Under the pieces are notes generated by a model. It saw nothing but the letters and a program-made list of their open reading frames with translations. It was not told the DNA's origin and ran no database searches. A stretch of DNA of 64,000 nucleotides from Corallium rubrum (lineage: Eukaryota > Cnidaria > Anthozoa > Scleralcyonacea > Coralliidae): NCBI GenBank assembly GCA_964035015.1, contig OZ036013.1, positions 2,857,001 through 2,921,000 of the forward strand, in the 5' to 3' direction. Positions 11,411 through 22,800 of this stretch are shown here, one piece after another (within the stretch, counting starts at the first letter, position 1; each line of letters begins with the position of its first letter). Both the position numbers and the translations under genes were made by a program.

Positions 11411-14400
11411 CTATGTGGCAGGGCTTACCACAGTGATACCTTCAGTGTTGGAAAGATCACGATGTAGCTTCTTAGACAAGATGCTGTTAATGTTCTGCAA
11501 AGTTCCTCCAGCAACTTTAAATGCCAATCCCGCCATAATGACAAGCACAATATAGGCCGACAGCATGGAACCCAAATAGTATTTCTTTCCATTTAATAAT
11601 GTCTAGAGGAAGCAAAAAGAGAAAAGACTACACTATTAGATTTTTAAAGTACATGTAAAACGTTTCGAACTTGGAAGATACAGTACTGTAGTTATTGTAC
11701 GAATGAAAGCTTTACCATTAGTGACACAAAAACATGGGACAGGAACACTAAAATAAGGTAACCATATTTCTTCTTGCTACAGCTTTCAAACCAAATGATA
11801 CCCCAGAATGTGTTTAGCAGCACAAAAGCACATGTTAGTAGTGCTGTAATGAAAAAAACCAGAAAAAGTACTTGACGAAAACTAAGGCCTGAAAAATAAA
11901 GTAAGAGTTGCAACCAGAAGTTTAGAATTCATTCAAAAAATAGCAAAAAAAAGGAATCACTTGCGCACTGGCTATTAATATTAATAACATAGGTTGCATC
12001 TTATGCACGCCCAGTTGTGACGTGACAGGGAGAGGTGTGTCCTCGCTCAATTTCGACAATTTAAATCAATTCAAACTTGCTGGAAATAACTCTGACTCAG
12101 AAGGCAGAAAACCCTATTTCAGAAACCTTATATTTCAAATGTAGTAAGTACGGTCACAGTATAAACAGACCTGAAATAATTAAGAACTGTGGTGATTCTC
12201 CATGCAGGCCAGGTGACCCAGGCCCACTAATATCAGCCAACACATTGACCATGGCAAACAAACCACTCATCACACCATAACCAAGTCCAGAGACTAAAAG
12301 AGAGTGAAACAGGAATACTATCAATTCAATGTCTGATAATTAAAGCTATAATTCAAAGTTGGATTCAGTAGTTTCCATGTTTGTTCCTTAACCCTTTGGT
12401 GAAGCATCAGGGAAGCAAGGGTGACGTGTGTTGTTAGGGCGCTGCCTCTCACCATAGTCAATCGAGATATGGTCTGGAAACTCGGCAAACTTCAAAGCGC
12501 CTATAATGAGCTGTGATTTTATGTTGAACCGTACCTTACACCGTGCACATCCTTTGTTTTAGGTTTATTAATATTTAAATAGCACGGTTGAGTGATTGAA
12601 CTGAAACGTTGCTATTGGACAATTCGTTCATTATACTGAAATACAATGTGTTCAGTGACCGTGCACCGTGCACAAAAATACATAAAGGCGAACAAAAAGA
12701 TAGGCCAAAGACTTTAGCTGAGTTTCCAGACCATATCTCGATTGACTATGCTCTCACCATGCACTGTAGTCCAAAGTTAAGCCCAGTTGGACGGGGTTAG
12801 TATACTATAAGGTTCCAATTAACTATTGGAACTGGTTCATGAATTAATTCTTTGAACGTTTTCATGGCGATAAAGTAATATAAATACGTTTTGTGGAAAC
12901 ACCACGTAAAAGAAATATTTTACGTGGTGTTTCCACAAAACTTATTTTTATGGTTCATGAATGTTAAAAAAGTTTCATCAATATGCCTGATTTTTACCCC
13001 CTTTTAAAAGTAGCCATCAATGCCTTAAAATAATACTAATACTCTCAAGAAACCTGAAAAAGGTTTATTTTCGTAGACATCTTGATATCCGTGTGTAACA
13101 TGCCTGATTTTAGGTTTTCTCAGTCTTTTCTTCTCTTTGAAACTCCCAGATTATGGTAAACTTGAAAGTGGATAATTAACTGGAAAGTTTGTCACTCACT
13201 ATTTTCGATTCGTGATTTTTTATTAAAATCTTTGCTTTTGCATTCGTTAAGTTCGTAATTTGGTTCATGAATAACGAATCTCGACCCGTTAATTCGAACC
13301 TTGCGATAGGTGACCATCTGGGAATAACCCCATTCCCGAGCTTGCGACTCATGTGAGTAGAATTTAGTTGGTCTCTCCTATTTATCTATTCTGTTGTACA
13401 CTGTAATGCACATTCGACCATTACATCATGAAGAATGCGCAATATAAATCACTAATTATCAAATTATTATTATATCAATAAAATTGTCTGGCATTAGCCA
13501 GTGAGAGTAAAATTCCCACTACGAGAAGTTCTCATTTGAAGAGTAAGATTGTCTGGTGTTAGACAGAGTAAACTAACAAAGGAGCTGGTTTTGACTGGTC
13601 TAGGAGTCAAAGGGGTTATTAAAAGTGCCCACTCCAATACTTCACATACCAAATGCAGTCTTGTGCTTGAATAAACCTGAAGATGTACTTGCTAAAGAGA
13701 CCAATTCACTTTCCTCAGCTTTCCTTAGTAACACAAAATTAAAACATGAATTACTAATATTACCAGTGCTGTGAGTAACTTCGTTACAAGTAACTAGTTA
13801 CATGTAATCGTTACTTTTTTGAATAACTTTACCGGTAACTAGTTACTTTTTTCAGAAGGTAACTGTAACTGTAACTAGTTACAAAAAGTAGGAATAAAAA
13901 GTAACGATAACTAGTTACATCTGAATGATCTGACGTCGAGAGCGCCGTTACTTTTTGCGATATCCATATCCAACCTCGCCGAGTCGTCGTTCAACGTCGT
14001 ATTCAGCTTTTCATTGAATTGAACACACCGGTGCCTGCAAGTGCAGCATGTGAAAGGCTGTTCAGCTGCGCAGGATTAATTTTCAGACCACATCGCTGCT
14101 GAATGACTGATCGTAATTTTGAAAATTCTCTTCTGGTCAAATGAAACAATAGTTTTGCCTAATTCACATGCTTCTCGATTTTAAAAGCAGAACGAAAGAA
14201 TAGGTGTAACTTTGTAATTGTAATTGTAATTGTAACTAGTTACAAAATTTTTAAAGTAACTTTGTAACTGTAACTAGTTACTTTTTTTTCATTGTAACTT
14301 GTACCGGTAACTAGTTACTTTTCTGATGATGTAACTGTAACTGCAACTAGTTACAAAAATTATGTAACTATTACAGCACTGAATATTACGCATAAAATAA

Positions 14401-15016
14401 CTTAAATGTTCTAAGCAAAGTTTTACGTGAAATCCCACTTACCGGGCTAGCCTGGTTTCAATGACCCCTAAGAACAGTAATAAAGTGATAAACTATAAAA
14501 TATAAAACATTTTTCCAATAAAAGCACCTACTTAATCAGAACAAAAAAAGCCAGTCGAAATAATTCTTGGAAAAATACAGAGAATACTGCTCCAAATGCC
14601 AACTGGCTTTTCAACGAGGAAACAATCGTCCACCATATTGATGACAAAAGTAAAGACACTAGCCAGAAAAAGGCACTGTACAAAATAAAATAATTAACAA
14701 TATAATCACAGACATACATCTATATATACAAAGATTATTATTTATATATTTATATTATCATAAATATTCTGTATTAGACAAACTAGTAGGCTATTACAAT
14801 TCCTGCATAACCTGATTGTTGGCTGAGCTGCTCACTGTCTATTGGTGATAGACCATTGCCATTTGCCAGTAGTAGCAAGAGTCAAGTTTTAAATGCAAAA
14901 TAATGGCACAAAACTCCCATTTTGCTGAGGTTTCAGTTTGTTTCTTCAAAATAATTTCTTTTCCTCCCTTTTCTTTGCTTTTCTATTGTATTCTTTTCTA
15001 TTGTATTCTTTTCTTT

Positions 15017-15070
<54 letters not shown>

Positions 15071-15140
15071 TTCCTTCCTTCCTTCCTCTTTCTTTCTTTC
15101 TTTCTTCCTTCCTTCCTTCCTTCCTTCCTTCCTTCCTTCC

Positions 15141-15219
<79 letters not shown>

Positions 15220-16569
15220 GCTCATTAATTGACTGTAATGGTAGTCAGCACAAGCATGCTCTTTTTTGTTGATTTTTGTCATTTGTGTTGTTTTTTTCAT
15301 GCATGTATTTGTAATGCTGCTACTAAATTTAGTTTTATTAGGTTTAAAGGTATGTTTAAGAATGGTTTAAGTTTTCAAAGTGGCTATATATTATTTAAGG
15401 CAAAAGTGTTGTAAATATAGCCATACTGATCTGACAGGTTTAGGCTATATTTTAGGACACTTCCTAAGGTTACCGGTAATTAATAATCATGGTTATTTTA
15501 TAAGGTTAATAATCATGGTTATTTTATAAGGTTAATAAGTATAGGTTATTTTGAGGCCACAAGGGCATATGTGATTTATTCACTGAGGGCGAAGCCCGAG
15601 GTGAATCAACACATATCCCAGAGGGGCCTCAAAATAACGTGCTTAATTTTCACATGACGAGGTTGACAAGAGTCACAATAGAAAAAGAAGTATTGATGGG
15701 AATATTACAGGGGAATATTAATCTATTGAATATATTCTCCAAAAAAGAATAAAGGAAACCGAGGCATGTGAAAATTAACCATGGTTAATTTATAAGGTTA
15801 ATAACCATGGTTATTTTGTAAGGTTAATAATTAAACCATGGTTATTTTGTAAGGTTATTTGAGGCCCCTCAGGGATGTGTTTACTCACCTTGGGCTTCAC
15901 CCTCGGTGAATAAATCACATATCCCCTCGTGGCCTCAAAATAACCTATACTTATTTTGTAAGCTAGGTTAATATTAAACCATGGTTACTACTCAAATCAG
16001 TAGAGCAAGACATAGACGATGTTTTTATCGCTTCCGAAGCAACAGTTTCGTTAACGGCAGATCAATTTCAAAGCAATCACGAGGTGTATTCTTATGTACC
16101 ACGTGATAGCTTGTTTACGAGTTAACAGTGGTTAACAATTGGATGTTTATCACGTGGTACATGAGAATACACCTCGTGATTGCTTTGAAATTGATCTGCG
16201 GTTAATAAAACTGACACTTAGGAAGTGATAAAAAAATCGTCCATGTCTCGCTCTACTGATTTGAGTAGTATTTTGTAAGGTTAATAATCATGGTTATCTT
16301 GCAAGGTTGATAATCATGGTTATTTACATGGTTATTTTGAGGGTTAAGACCTAGGATATGCTGTAAATATAGCCACAGGGTAATAAGTTATTACTTTTAT
16401 AATAACACAACTCAATATTGTTGATATGCGAAAGTAAAAATAATAATTTCCTTTACCTTGATATCATGATGATCACATGAAAATGATCTCTCGCAACAGC
16501 CACAAGAAATATAACTGTTGCTGGTCCAAAAGCGATCAGCATACAACCAAATAAAGTCATTAAAGTCAT
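11411..16569 (-). CDS. APH1: APH-1, gamma-secretase subunit
   Basis: Six exons: 16569-16457, 14675-14532, 13723-13650, 12293-12171, 11888-11716 and 11602-11411, encoding about 272 residues, slightly longer than human APH1A/B. The start MTLMTLFGCMLIAFGPA aligns with the human N-terminus, so the first of two in-frame ATGs fits best. The family's GxxxGxxxG helix motif is intact (G113, G117, G121 in VSGLGYGVMSG). Both conserved membrane histidines are present (H141 in GLHGESPQ, H203 in LSHVF). Seven hydrophobic segments are visible. APH-1 scaffolds presenilin, nicastrin and PEN-2 in the intramembrane protease that cleaves Notch and other type I proteins. The gene is head to head with the decarboxylase gene (257 bp between start codons). 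Its introns hold a broken 5S SINE, two hAT insertions, a TIR element, a long microsatellite and two hairpins. Confidence 0.96.
12454..12750. mobile_element. hAT-like MITE, 297 bp (copy 1)
   Basis: Ends ATAGTCAATCGAGATATGG / CCATATCTCGATTGACTATG with target duplication CTCTCACC (12446-12453 and 12751-12758). The second copy, 38178-38474, is exactly the same length, nearly identical and in the opposite orientation, so activity was fairly recent. Confidence 0.9.
12809..13302. mobile_element. TIR element AAGGTTC-AATTAAC
   Basis: Left end AAGGTTCCAATTAAC and right end GTTAATTCGAACCTT are inverted repeats with one mismatch. The insertion interrupts the 5S SINE. I could not find a clean target duplication. 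It contains a GTGGAAACACCACGTAAAA foldback (12885-12955). Confidence 0.65.
13764..14381 (+). mobile_element. hAT element with transposase C-terminal remnant
   Basis: Ends CAGTGCTGT and ACAGCACTG with target duplication AATATTAC (13756-13763 and 14382-14389). Many GTAACTAGTTAC palindromes lie near both ends. Between about 14010 and 14160 the plus strand encodes TPVPASAACERLFSCAGL followed, after one stop, by DRNFENSLLVK. This is the hAT dimerisation domain, so it is a deletion derivative of a full hAT. It lies in an APH-1 intron. Confidence 0.88.
14995..15216. repeat. Compound (TTTC)n(TTCC)n(TC)n microsatellite
   Basis: About 220 bp of pyrimidine-only repeat in APH-1 intron 1. On the APH-1 sense strand this is a purine tract (GA, GGAA, GAAA), able to form triplex or H-DNA. 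The open frames here are repeat artefacts. Confidence 0.97.
15478..16345. repeat. GGTTAATAATCATGGTTATTTT repeat field with hairpins H5 and H6
   Basis: Short dispersed copies of AAGGTTAATAATCATGG surround two hairpins. H5 (15545-15638) pairs GTTATTTTGAGGCC with GGCCTCAAAATAAC. Inside, ATTCAC and GTGAAT flank a T-G mispair and GA facing GA around GGGC-GAA-GCCC. H6 (15852-15946) has related arms, in the opposite sense. All lie in APH-1 intron 1. Confidence 0.75.
15987..16269. mobile_element. Foldback MITE ACTACTCAAATCAGTAGAG (copy 1)
   Basis: Long terminal inverted repeats ACTACTCAAATCAGTAGAGC / GCTCTACTGATTTGAGTAGT, with further pairing inside (CACGAGGTGTATTC / GAATACACCTCGTG). The second copy at 48588-48825 is shorter in the loop. 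Confidence 0.8.
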
Positions 16570-16826
16570 CCTGATACCTTTGAAAGTACACGGTGTAATT
16601 CAAACAACAAAAAATAGTGTAAAAACGTATGAAATTATAAGAGAAAATTCATGACACTTCACAAATACATCCTCCCCTGACGTCAAATTAATATGTAGAT
16701 TTTTTCTTTTACTTCATGTAGTGTTACCAATATGTTTCTCCCCAGTCTTTTCCACGTGTCCCGGTCATATACTAATCATGAATTATGCAACAAAGTTTGT
16801 ACTGGTGTTGCCTCTTTCACGACAAC
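16570..16826. promoter_or_regulatory. Divergent promoter APH-1 / phosphonopyruvate decarboxylase
   Basis: Only 257 bp separate the two start codons. It contains a perfect TGACGTCA (16678-16685) and an E-box CACGTG (16753-16758), both palindromes usable in either direction. No convincing TATA box is seen. Confidence 0.65.
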
Positions 16827-19800
16827 ATGAGTCACATTGCGTTCCACCGTAGTGTCTCGCAAACATTTCGACGTATTTCAAAGCTACTGGTAAGCAGATC
16901 TTCATTCATGGCACACCACGGACTTTCCACTCTAATTTAGTTGATTTATTTTAGGGACAAAGTTGCAGAACAATACGAGAGGTATCATCGACTTCCATTG
17001 ACCATCAGGTACGATCGTACGAACTTAACACTATATAGCTCTTTTGAATACGAATCGGCTTCTAGTTTACTCTAGATTTCTGTTTTATTTTTATGTAGGA
17101 ACTTGACCCAGAAAAACAGGTATGAAAGATCATGAAACAACTGACAATAATATTACTAACATCAAGCTGCAATTTCTGGAACTAACTAAAATTTATGTTA
17201 TTGATTTTTTGTTATTTTCTACCCGTTTCTTTATGCTATATAGTTTATATCTTTTGTTTCTTTGTTGCGATCAGTGATTGCGTTGCCTTGCTGCGAGCCT
17301 GCTATTCCCTCGTTTTGTACTAGCTGATTTTAATAGCTGTGTTTTAACTGTACATATCCCACAGGCATTCTTTTTAAAGTCAGAATTATCTCTAAGACTT
17401 TACATGTAAATGCGATCAATATAGATTTGTTTATTGACTTTGTCTGCCACGTAGTATAAATATTCAGCGCTTGATGAGAATTTTTAATACGATTTTTCTA
17501 ACGTCAAAATCAACTCTATTCCTATGCAAGAACATTCTAAATAGATAAATTGTAAGAATTATCAGACGTGTTAAGACCTGTCTAGCTTTGTCAAAGTCTT
17601 CCTTGAAATCTGAGTTGTCAGCTAAGCTTAGAGTGCCAATATTGTTTCTATAATTTCATTATTAAAATCTTGTATTTTTAATTGAAGTTCAGCAAGGTTT
17701 TCAAAATTTGACTTTGAAATATAAAGTTAAAGGTATATGTGAAAAGCACTATCATCATATATTCAATAGTTGTTTCTAACACTGAGTGTACCACCAGTAT
17801 ATTTACCTTTTTTAAAAAATACACAGGCTAATTTTCTTTTTTTAATTTTTTTTTTTTGGGGGGGGGGGGGGGGGGGCAAGAAGAGGAGGCCTGGGTCAAG
17901 GATTACCACAGGAAACCCAAGGCATTCTTACATGAAGAGAATACAGGAAGACATTTAAGGTCATAAAAATGTCTGCAACACACATTTTCCTGACAGTTTT
18001 CACCCCTCCCACCTCGGGGGGGGGGGGGGGGTGTGTTTGGTGATTGTTGGGTAGGGGTGTACTGCTGTGGGTTATATTTATTTCACTATATATTATAATC
18101 CAATGTTGTAAATCCATTGTATTTTTCTAACCTAAGATGGATGATTAAAGATTATTATTATTATTATCCTGAGCCTACCCCCAACCTAAAAAGGTGATTT
18201 TTCATACCCTATCCCCGACCTAAACTAAAAAAAAGTGAATATCCTATCCCAGCAGGGCAGCACATACCTGTATTTATTTTGTTTTATTTTATTTTATTTT
18301 ATTTTATTTTATTTTATAAGCTTCACCATAGACTTGACTAAATACATGTATATCTATGGCAGGGTCACCGCAACAGTGTGAAGGCCAATTACTGTGGGCC
18401 CACTGTATCCCTTATACAAGAGTACCCCCCTGGCTCCCACTACCTCCCTCCCAAATGAGAAATCTTCGCCTTGTGGTTATACACCGTAGTAGTCCTAACT
18501 CTAATAATAATATATACATGACAGGTTGAAGAACAACAAAAGCGTAATGAAGAAGTAGGGCAATTCACTGAGCTGGTCCGAGATTTCCTTGACCCCAAAG
18601 ACTTCTTCAACAGTCTCCGAGTACATGGTATTGACTTCTTTTGCGGAGTCCCTGATTCGTTATTAAAAGACTTCTGTGCATATGTAACAACAGTTTCTAA
18701 CCAAGAGGATCATGTTATTACGAGTAATGAAGGAAGTGCAATAGCCTTGGCAGCGGGATACCATTTTGCAACCCACAAACCAGCTTTGGTGTATTTGCAG
18801 GTATCTTGAAGATTTATAACCGTATAACCCAAGTTAACCCATTGCTGCCTAGGATGTCTGAGGGTTCTCTTTTTGATGAGTAAAATCATCTGGTCTTAGA
18901 CACTGAGTAAAAGAATGCAGGGACAGTTATTGGCCAGCTCAGGCAGGAATGGGTTAATCGGCACTTGTTACCGTAATGATTCGAATAAGCACCCGGGGTG
19001 CTTATTTCATTTTAGGAGGCCAATGGGGGATGCTTATTCGAGAGGGGGCGCTTATTTGGGAGGGGGCACTTATTTAATGTTTTAGCAAACACCGCGATCT
19101 GATTCCATAAAAACACAGAACTTTAATAACAATCTTAACAATAACAAGGATTTAAAAAAAACTGAAACCCTAGTTCTCTGCTCTAGTAGATAGAATACAA
19201 GTTATATTTATAATGTAGCTAATTGTTCTTAATCAATGAATGAGAAGTTCTAATATGCGCAATGCATATATTTGTGACAAATAAAATGTTGAAGGACAGT
19301 TGATTTTATACTGTACCAATGTTCATGCGTCTCTTATCGGTTGGGTAGTCATTTACATACAGTAGTTCCCTATCGAGAGGAAGGGGGGGGGCACTTATTT
19401 GGGAGGGGGTGCTTATTTCAAAAAATGTAGTGAAAGGAGGGCACTTATTCGAGAGGGGGTGCTTATTTGAAGGAGGGCACTTATTCGAATCATTACGGTA
19501 ATCCATTCCTGGCTAGGATGTCTGGCTCAGGCAGGAATGGGTTAATTCTTAGTTGTCTGAAGATGTCAAAAGTATCAAACACAGTTAAACAATGGCTATC
19601 TAAATTTAAATCCTGGATTTGATTTTATCTAGAACTCTGGGCTTGGTAATATTGTCAATCCCCTAATGTCCCTTGCTGTTCCAGCGGTCTACAGTATCCC
19701 TATGTTGCTCCTTGTTGGATGGCGAGGTGAACCTGGGAAACGGGACGAGCCTCAACATATTCATCAAGGACAGGCTACCCCTGGATTATTAGGTACGCTA

Positions 19801-22800
19801 ATCCTATAAGGAAGAAACCAGACCCAGTCCTAAAAGGTTGCACCGTGCCTATTGGTACCGAACGAACAAACAGACAAAGGAATGGAGTTACATGCAGAAT
19901 TTAAAACACTGTGTAATGTCTAACAACGTAACGCAACGTCTTACGACATAACGTATTAACGGAACATTTTGTAGCGTAGGGGAACGTCTTATAACACAGC
20001 GTAATGTCTAACAACGTAACGCAACGTCTTACGACATAACTGAACGTTTTTAGCGTAGCGGGACGCGTTACAACGTAGCGTAATGTCTTACAATGTAGCG
20101 TAATGTCTTACAATGTAACGTAATGTCTTACAACGTAGCGTAATGTCTTACAACGTAGCGTAATGTCTTACAACGTAGCGTAATGTCTTACAATGTAGCG
20201 TAATGTCTTACAACGTAGCGTAATGTCTTACAACGTAGCGTAATGTCTTACAACGTAGCGTGATGTCTTACAAAGTAGCGTAATGTTGTAATTACGCCTT
20301 GCGACATAACTGAACGTTTTTAGCGTAGCGGAACGTGTTATAACGCAGCGTAATGTCTTATGACGTATCTTAACATTGTAGCTGAACGTCTTATAACACA
20401 GAGTAACGTCTTACATCGTAGCGCTATGTACGATGTATTGGTAACATTGTAATTTGTGACGAAATGTCTTATATAGCCTAGTGAAACGTCTGGTCTTAAT
20501 TGGACTTTAACATGACGAGCGATGTCCTGCGCGCCTCAAAAAAATCACATGGCCACGCCTGCATTTGCTTAAAATCTAGCACAGTTTGACTTTCTGATTG
20601 AACTATATCAATGTTTATTGCTGTAGCTTCATGCGGTATTCCTTTTCAAGTATTACCTGATTATCAAGAAGGAGCTGAACAGGTATTAAGTAATGCTGTG
20701 CGGTTCCAGAATTTTCACCTCGGTTCCGGTTCCGGTCTTTTGGGGTAAAAGAACCTCGGTTCGGTGCCGGTTTCGGTACTTTTATAAAAAGAACAATTCA
20801 ACAATTCAAAGCATTTGCTCAACAAATTGTAATGATAAAACTTCAAAATGAACAACTTATAACAAGTTAAATGAAACACAACAATTATTTAAAAAAAATG
20901 TCTCATAGTTATAACTCTGAATGTCTTTGATGTATCAGGGTCTCCCGTGATACACGTGGAAAGCGAGGTTTTACGTGGAAAACGAAACTACCGATTCTTC
21001 CGGTTCTTTTGCGTATGTTCGGTTCCGACTTCCGGTGCCAAAAAAAGAACCGAACCGACCGAGTTTTTCGGTTAACCGCACAGCTCTAGTATTAAGCTAT
21101 CTAGGAAAGATTTGGTTGATGTACACACTGTATTAAATGTTGTCAAAATACCTCCAGTTATTGATTCCACGCTTTTGGTCCGATTTTAGGCAATCTACAC
21201 GGCCAAAAAGTACATGCAAACATCAAAAGGCCCGTACTGCTTACTTGTCAAAAGACAGACATTCTTGCCTTACAACTTACCTGGACCAGACGCAAGGTAA
21301 TGTGCAGTGGCAAGTCACTGTTGCCATATAAAATCAATACCCATATTTTAGCTGTGATCCGTGGTCAGATGCACGCGTAAAAATCTCGCAAGTTGTTACA
21401 GCATTGTTGCCTGAACAATGCTGTAACAACTTGCAACAATGCTGTAACAACTTGCAACAATGCTGTAACAACTTGCAACAATGCTGTAACAACTTGCAAC
21501 AATGCTGTAACAACTTGCAACAATGCTGTAACAACTTGCAACAATGCTGTGACAACTTGCAACAATGCTGTAACAGCTTGTTGACATATGTGAACAACAT
21601 TCATAAATGAACAACATTGTTCCTCATTGTTTCAACAAGTTGTTACTGCTTGATGAAACAACAAGCGTTGTTCACGCATGTTGTAACAACCGAAGAACGC
21701 GTTGATACATCAACCATGTTCACAATTGTTGTAACATTGTTGTTCATCGTTGTTATTTCGTCATGCTGTTACAACATGTTGTATCATGTGCGAACAACGT
21801 TGTTGGCTATAAAAAATGTGCTGTTAGAACAACTTGTTCATGACTGTTGATTTATCCGTGAACAAGTTGTTCGAACCGTAAGTGAACAACTTGCTGACAA
21901 CTTGTTCACGGCGAGCAGCACAACATTATTCACGGCGAGCAGCACAACATTGTTCACGGCGAGCAGCACAACATTGTTCACAGCGAGCAGCACAACATTG
22001 TTCACGGCGAGCAGCACAACATTGTTCACGGCGAGCAGCACAACATTGTTCACGGAGAGCAGCACAACATTGTTTACAGCGAGCAGCACAACATTATTCA
22101 CGGCGAGCAGCACAACATTGTTCACGGCGAGCAGCACAACATTGTTCACGGCGAGCAGCACAACATTGTTCACCGTGAGCAGCACAACATTGTTCACGGC
22201 GAGCAGCACAACATTGTTCACCTTGAGCAGCACAACATTGTTCACCGCGAGCAGCACAACATTGTTCACGGCGAGCAGCACAACATTGTTCACCTTTAGC
22301 AGCACAACATTGTTCACGGCGAGCAGCACAACATTGTTCACGCCTGTTGACAACCGTGAACAAGTTGTGCGTTTTTACGCGTGTATGTGTCGTATGGCGG
22401 TTGCCATGCAGGAGCGCCTTTGATGTGCCTTCGATTCTGCCACGTTGATCTGCGTCCTTCGCAATTCATGATCAGCCACTGGCTGCAAGTAAGGATGCTT
22501 AGCCCCCAGTTCTTTCCTTAATATTTAATAAATCTCAACATCCATTATCCACTTGCCTGCAGATTTGCACTAACCAGGGAGGAATCGTTGAAATATGTTG
22601 TCGATAATCTTCATGATAAGGACGTTGTTGTAGCCACTACTGGTATGCTGTCTCGAGAACTGTTCGAGTATCGTGTCGCAAAGTGCCAAGGTCATGAGAA
22701 AGATTTCCTTTGTGTTGGAAGCATGGGACATGCATCGGCTATTGCGTTGGGAATAGCGAAAAAAAAGAAAAATAGACAGGTAACTCCCTGTCCACACCGA

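Larger units (their letters stand above)
12420..13440 (+). mobile_element. 5S-rRNA-derived SINE split by two insertions
   Basis: Three pieces in order: 12420-12453 (TGTTGTTAGGGCGCTGCCTC), 12751-12808 (5S-like AAGTTAAGCCCAGTTGGACG then GGGTTAGTA) and 13303-13440 (GGTGACCATCTGGGAATAAC). These are the internal promoter region of 5S rRNA and the following SINE body. The intact relative at 37960 shows the original order. A hAT-like element splits pieces one and two, and a TIR element splits two and three. Confidence 0.8.

Noticed and set aside
16412-16603. Membrane-protein exon near 16.5 kb first considered as the missing last exon of the SLC6 gene
   Set aside because: In the correct frame it reads FGCMLIAFGPATVIFLVAVA, which is the APH-1 N-terminus, and it joins the downstream APH-1 exons in phase.
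20085-20290. Regular direct repeat that could resemble a CRISPR array
   Set aside because: The 20-bp units are contiguous with no unique spacers, and the context is an intron of an animal gene. The 42118-42370 array is rejected for the same reason.
21334-22423. Many overlapping open frames on both strands (up to 173 codons)
   Set aside because: They are readings of 21-bp and 24-bp tandem units, which keep every frame open. All frames are equally repetitive and none has a non-repeat domain.
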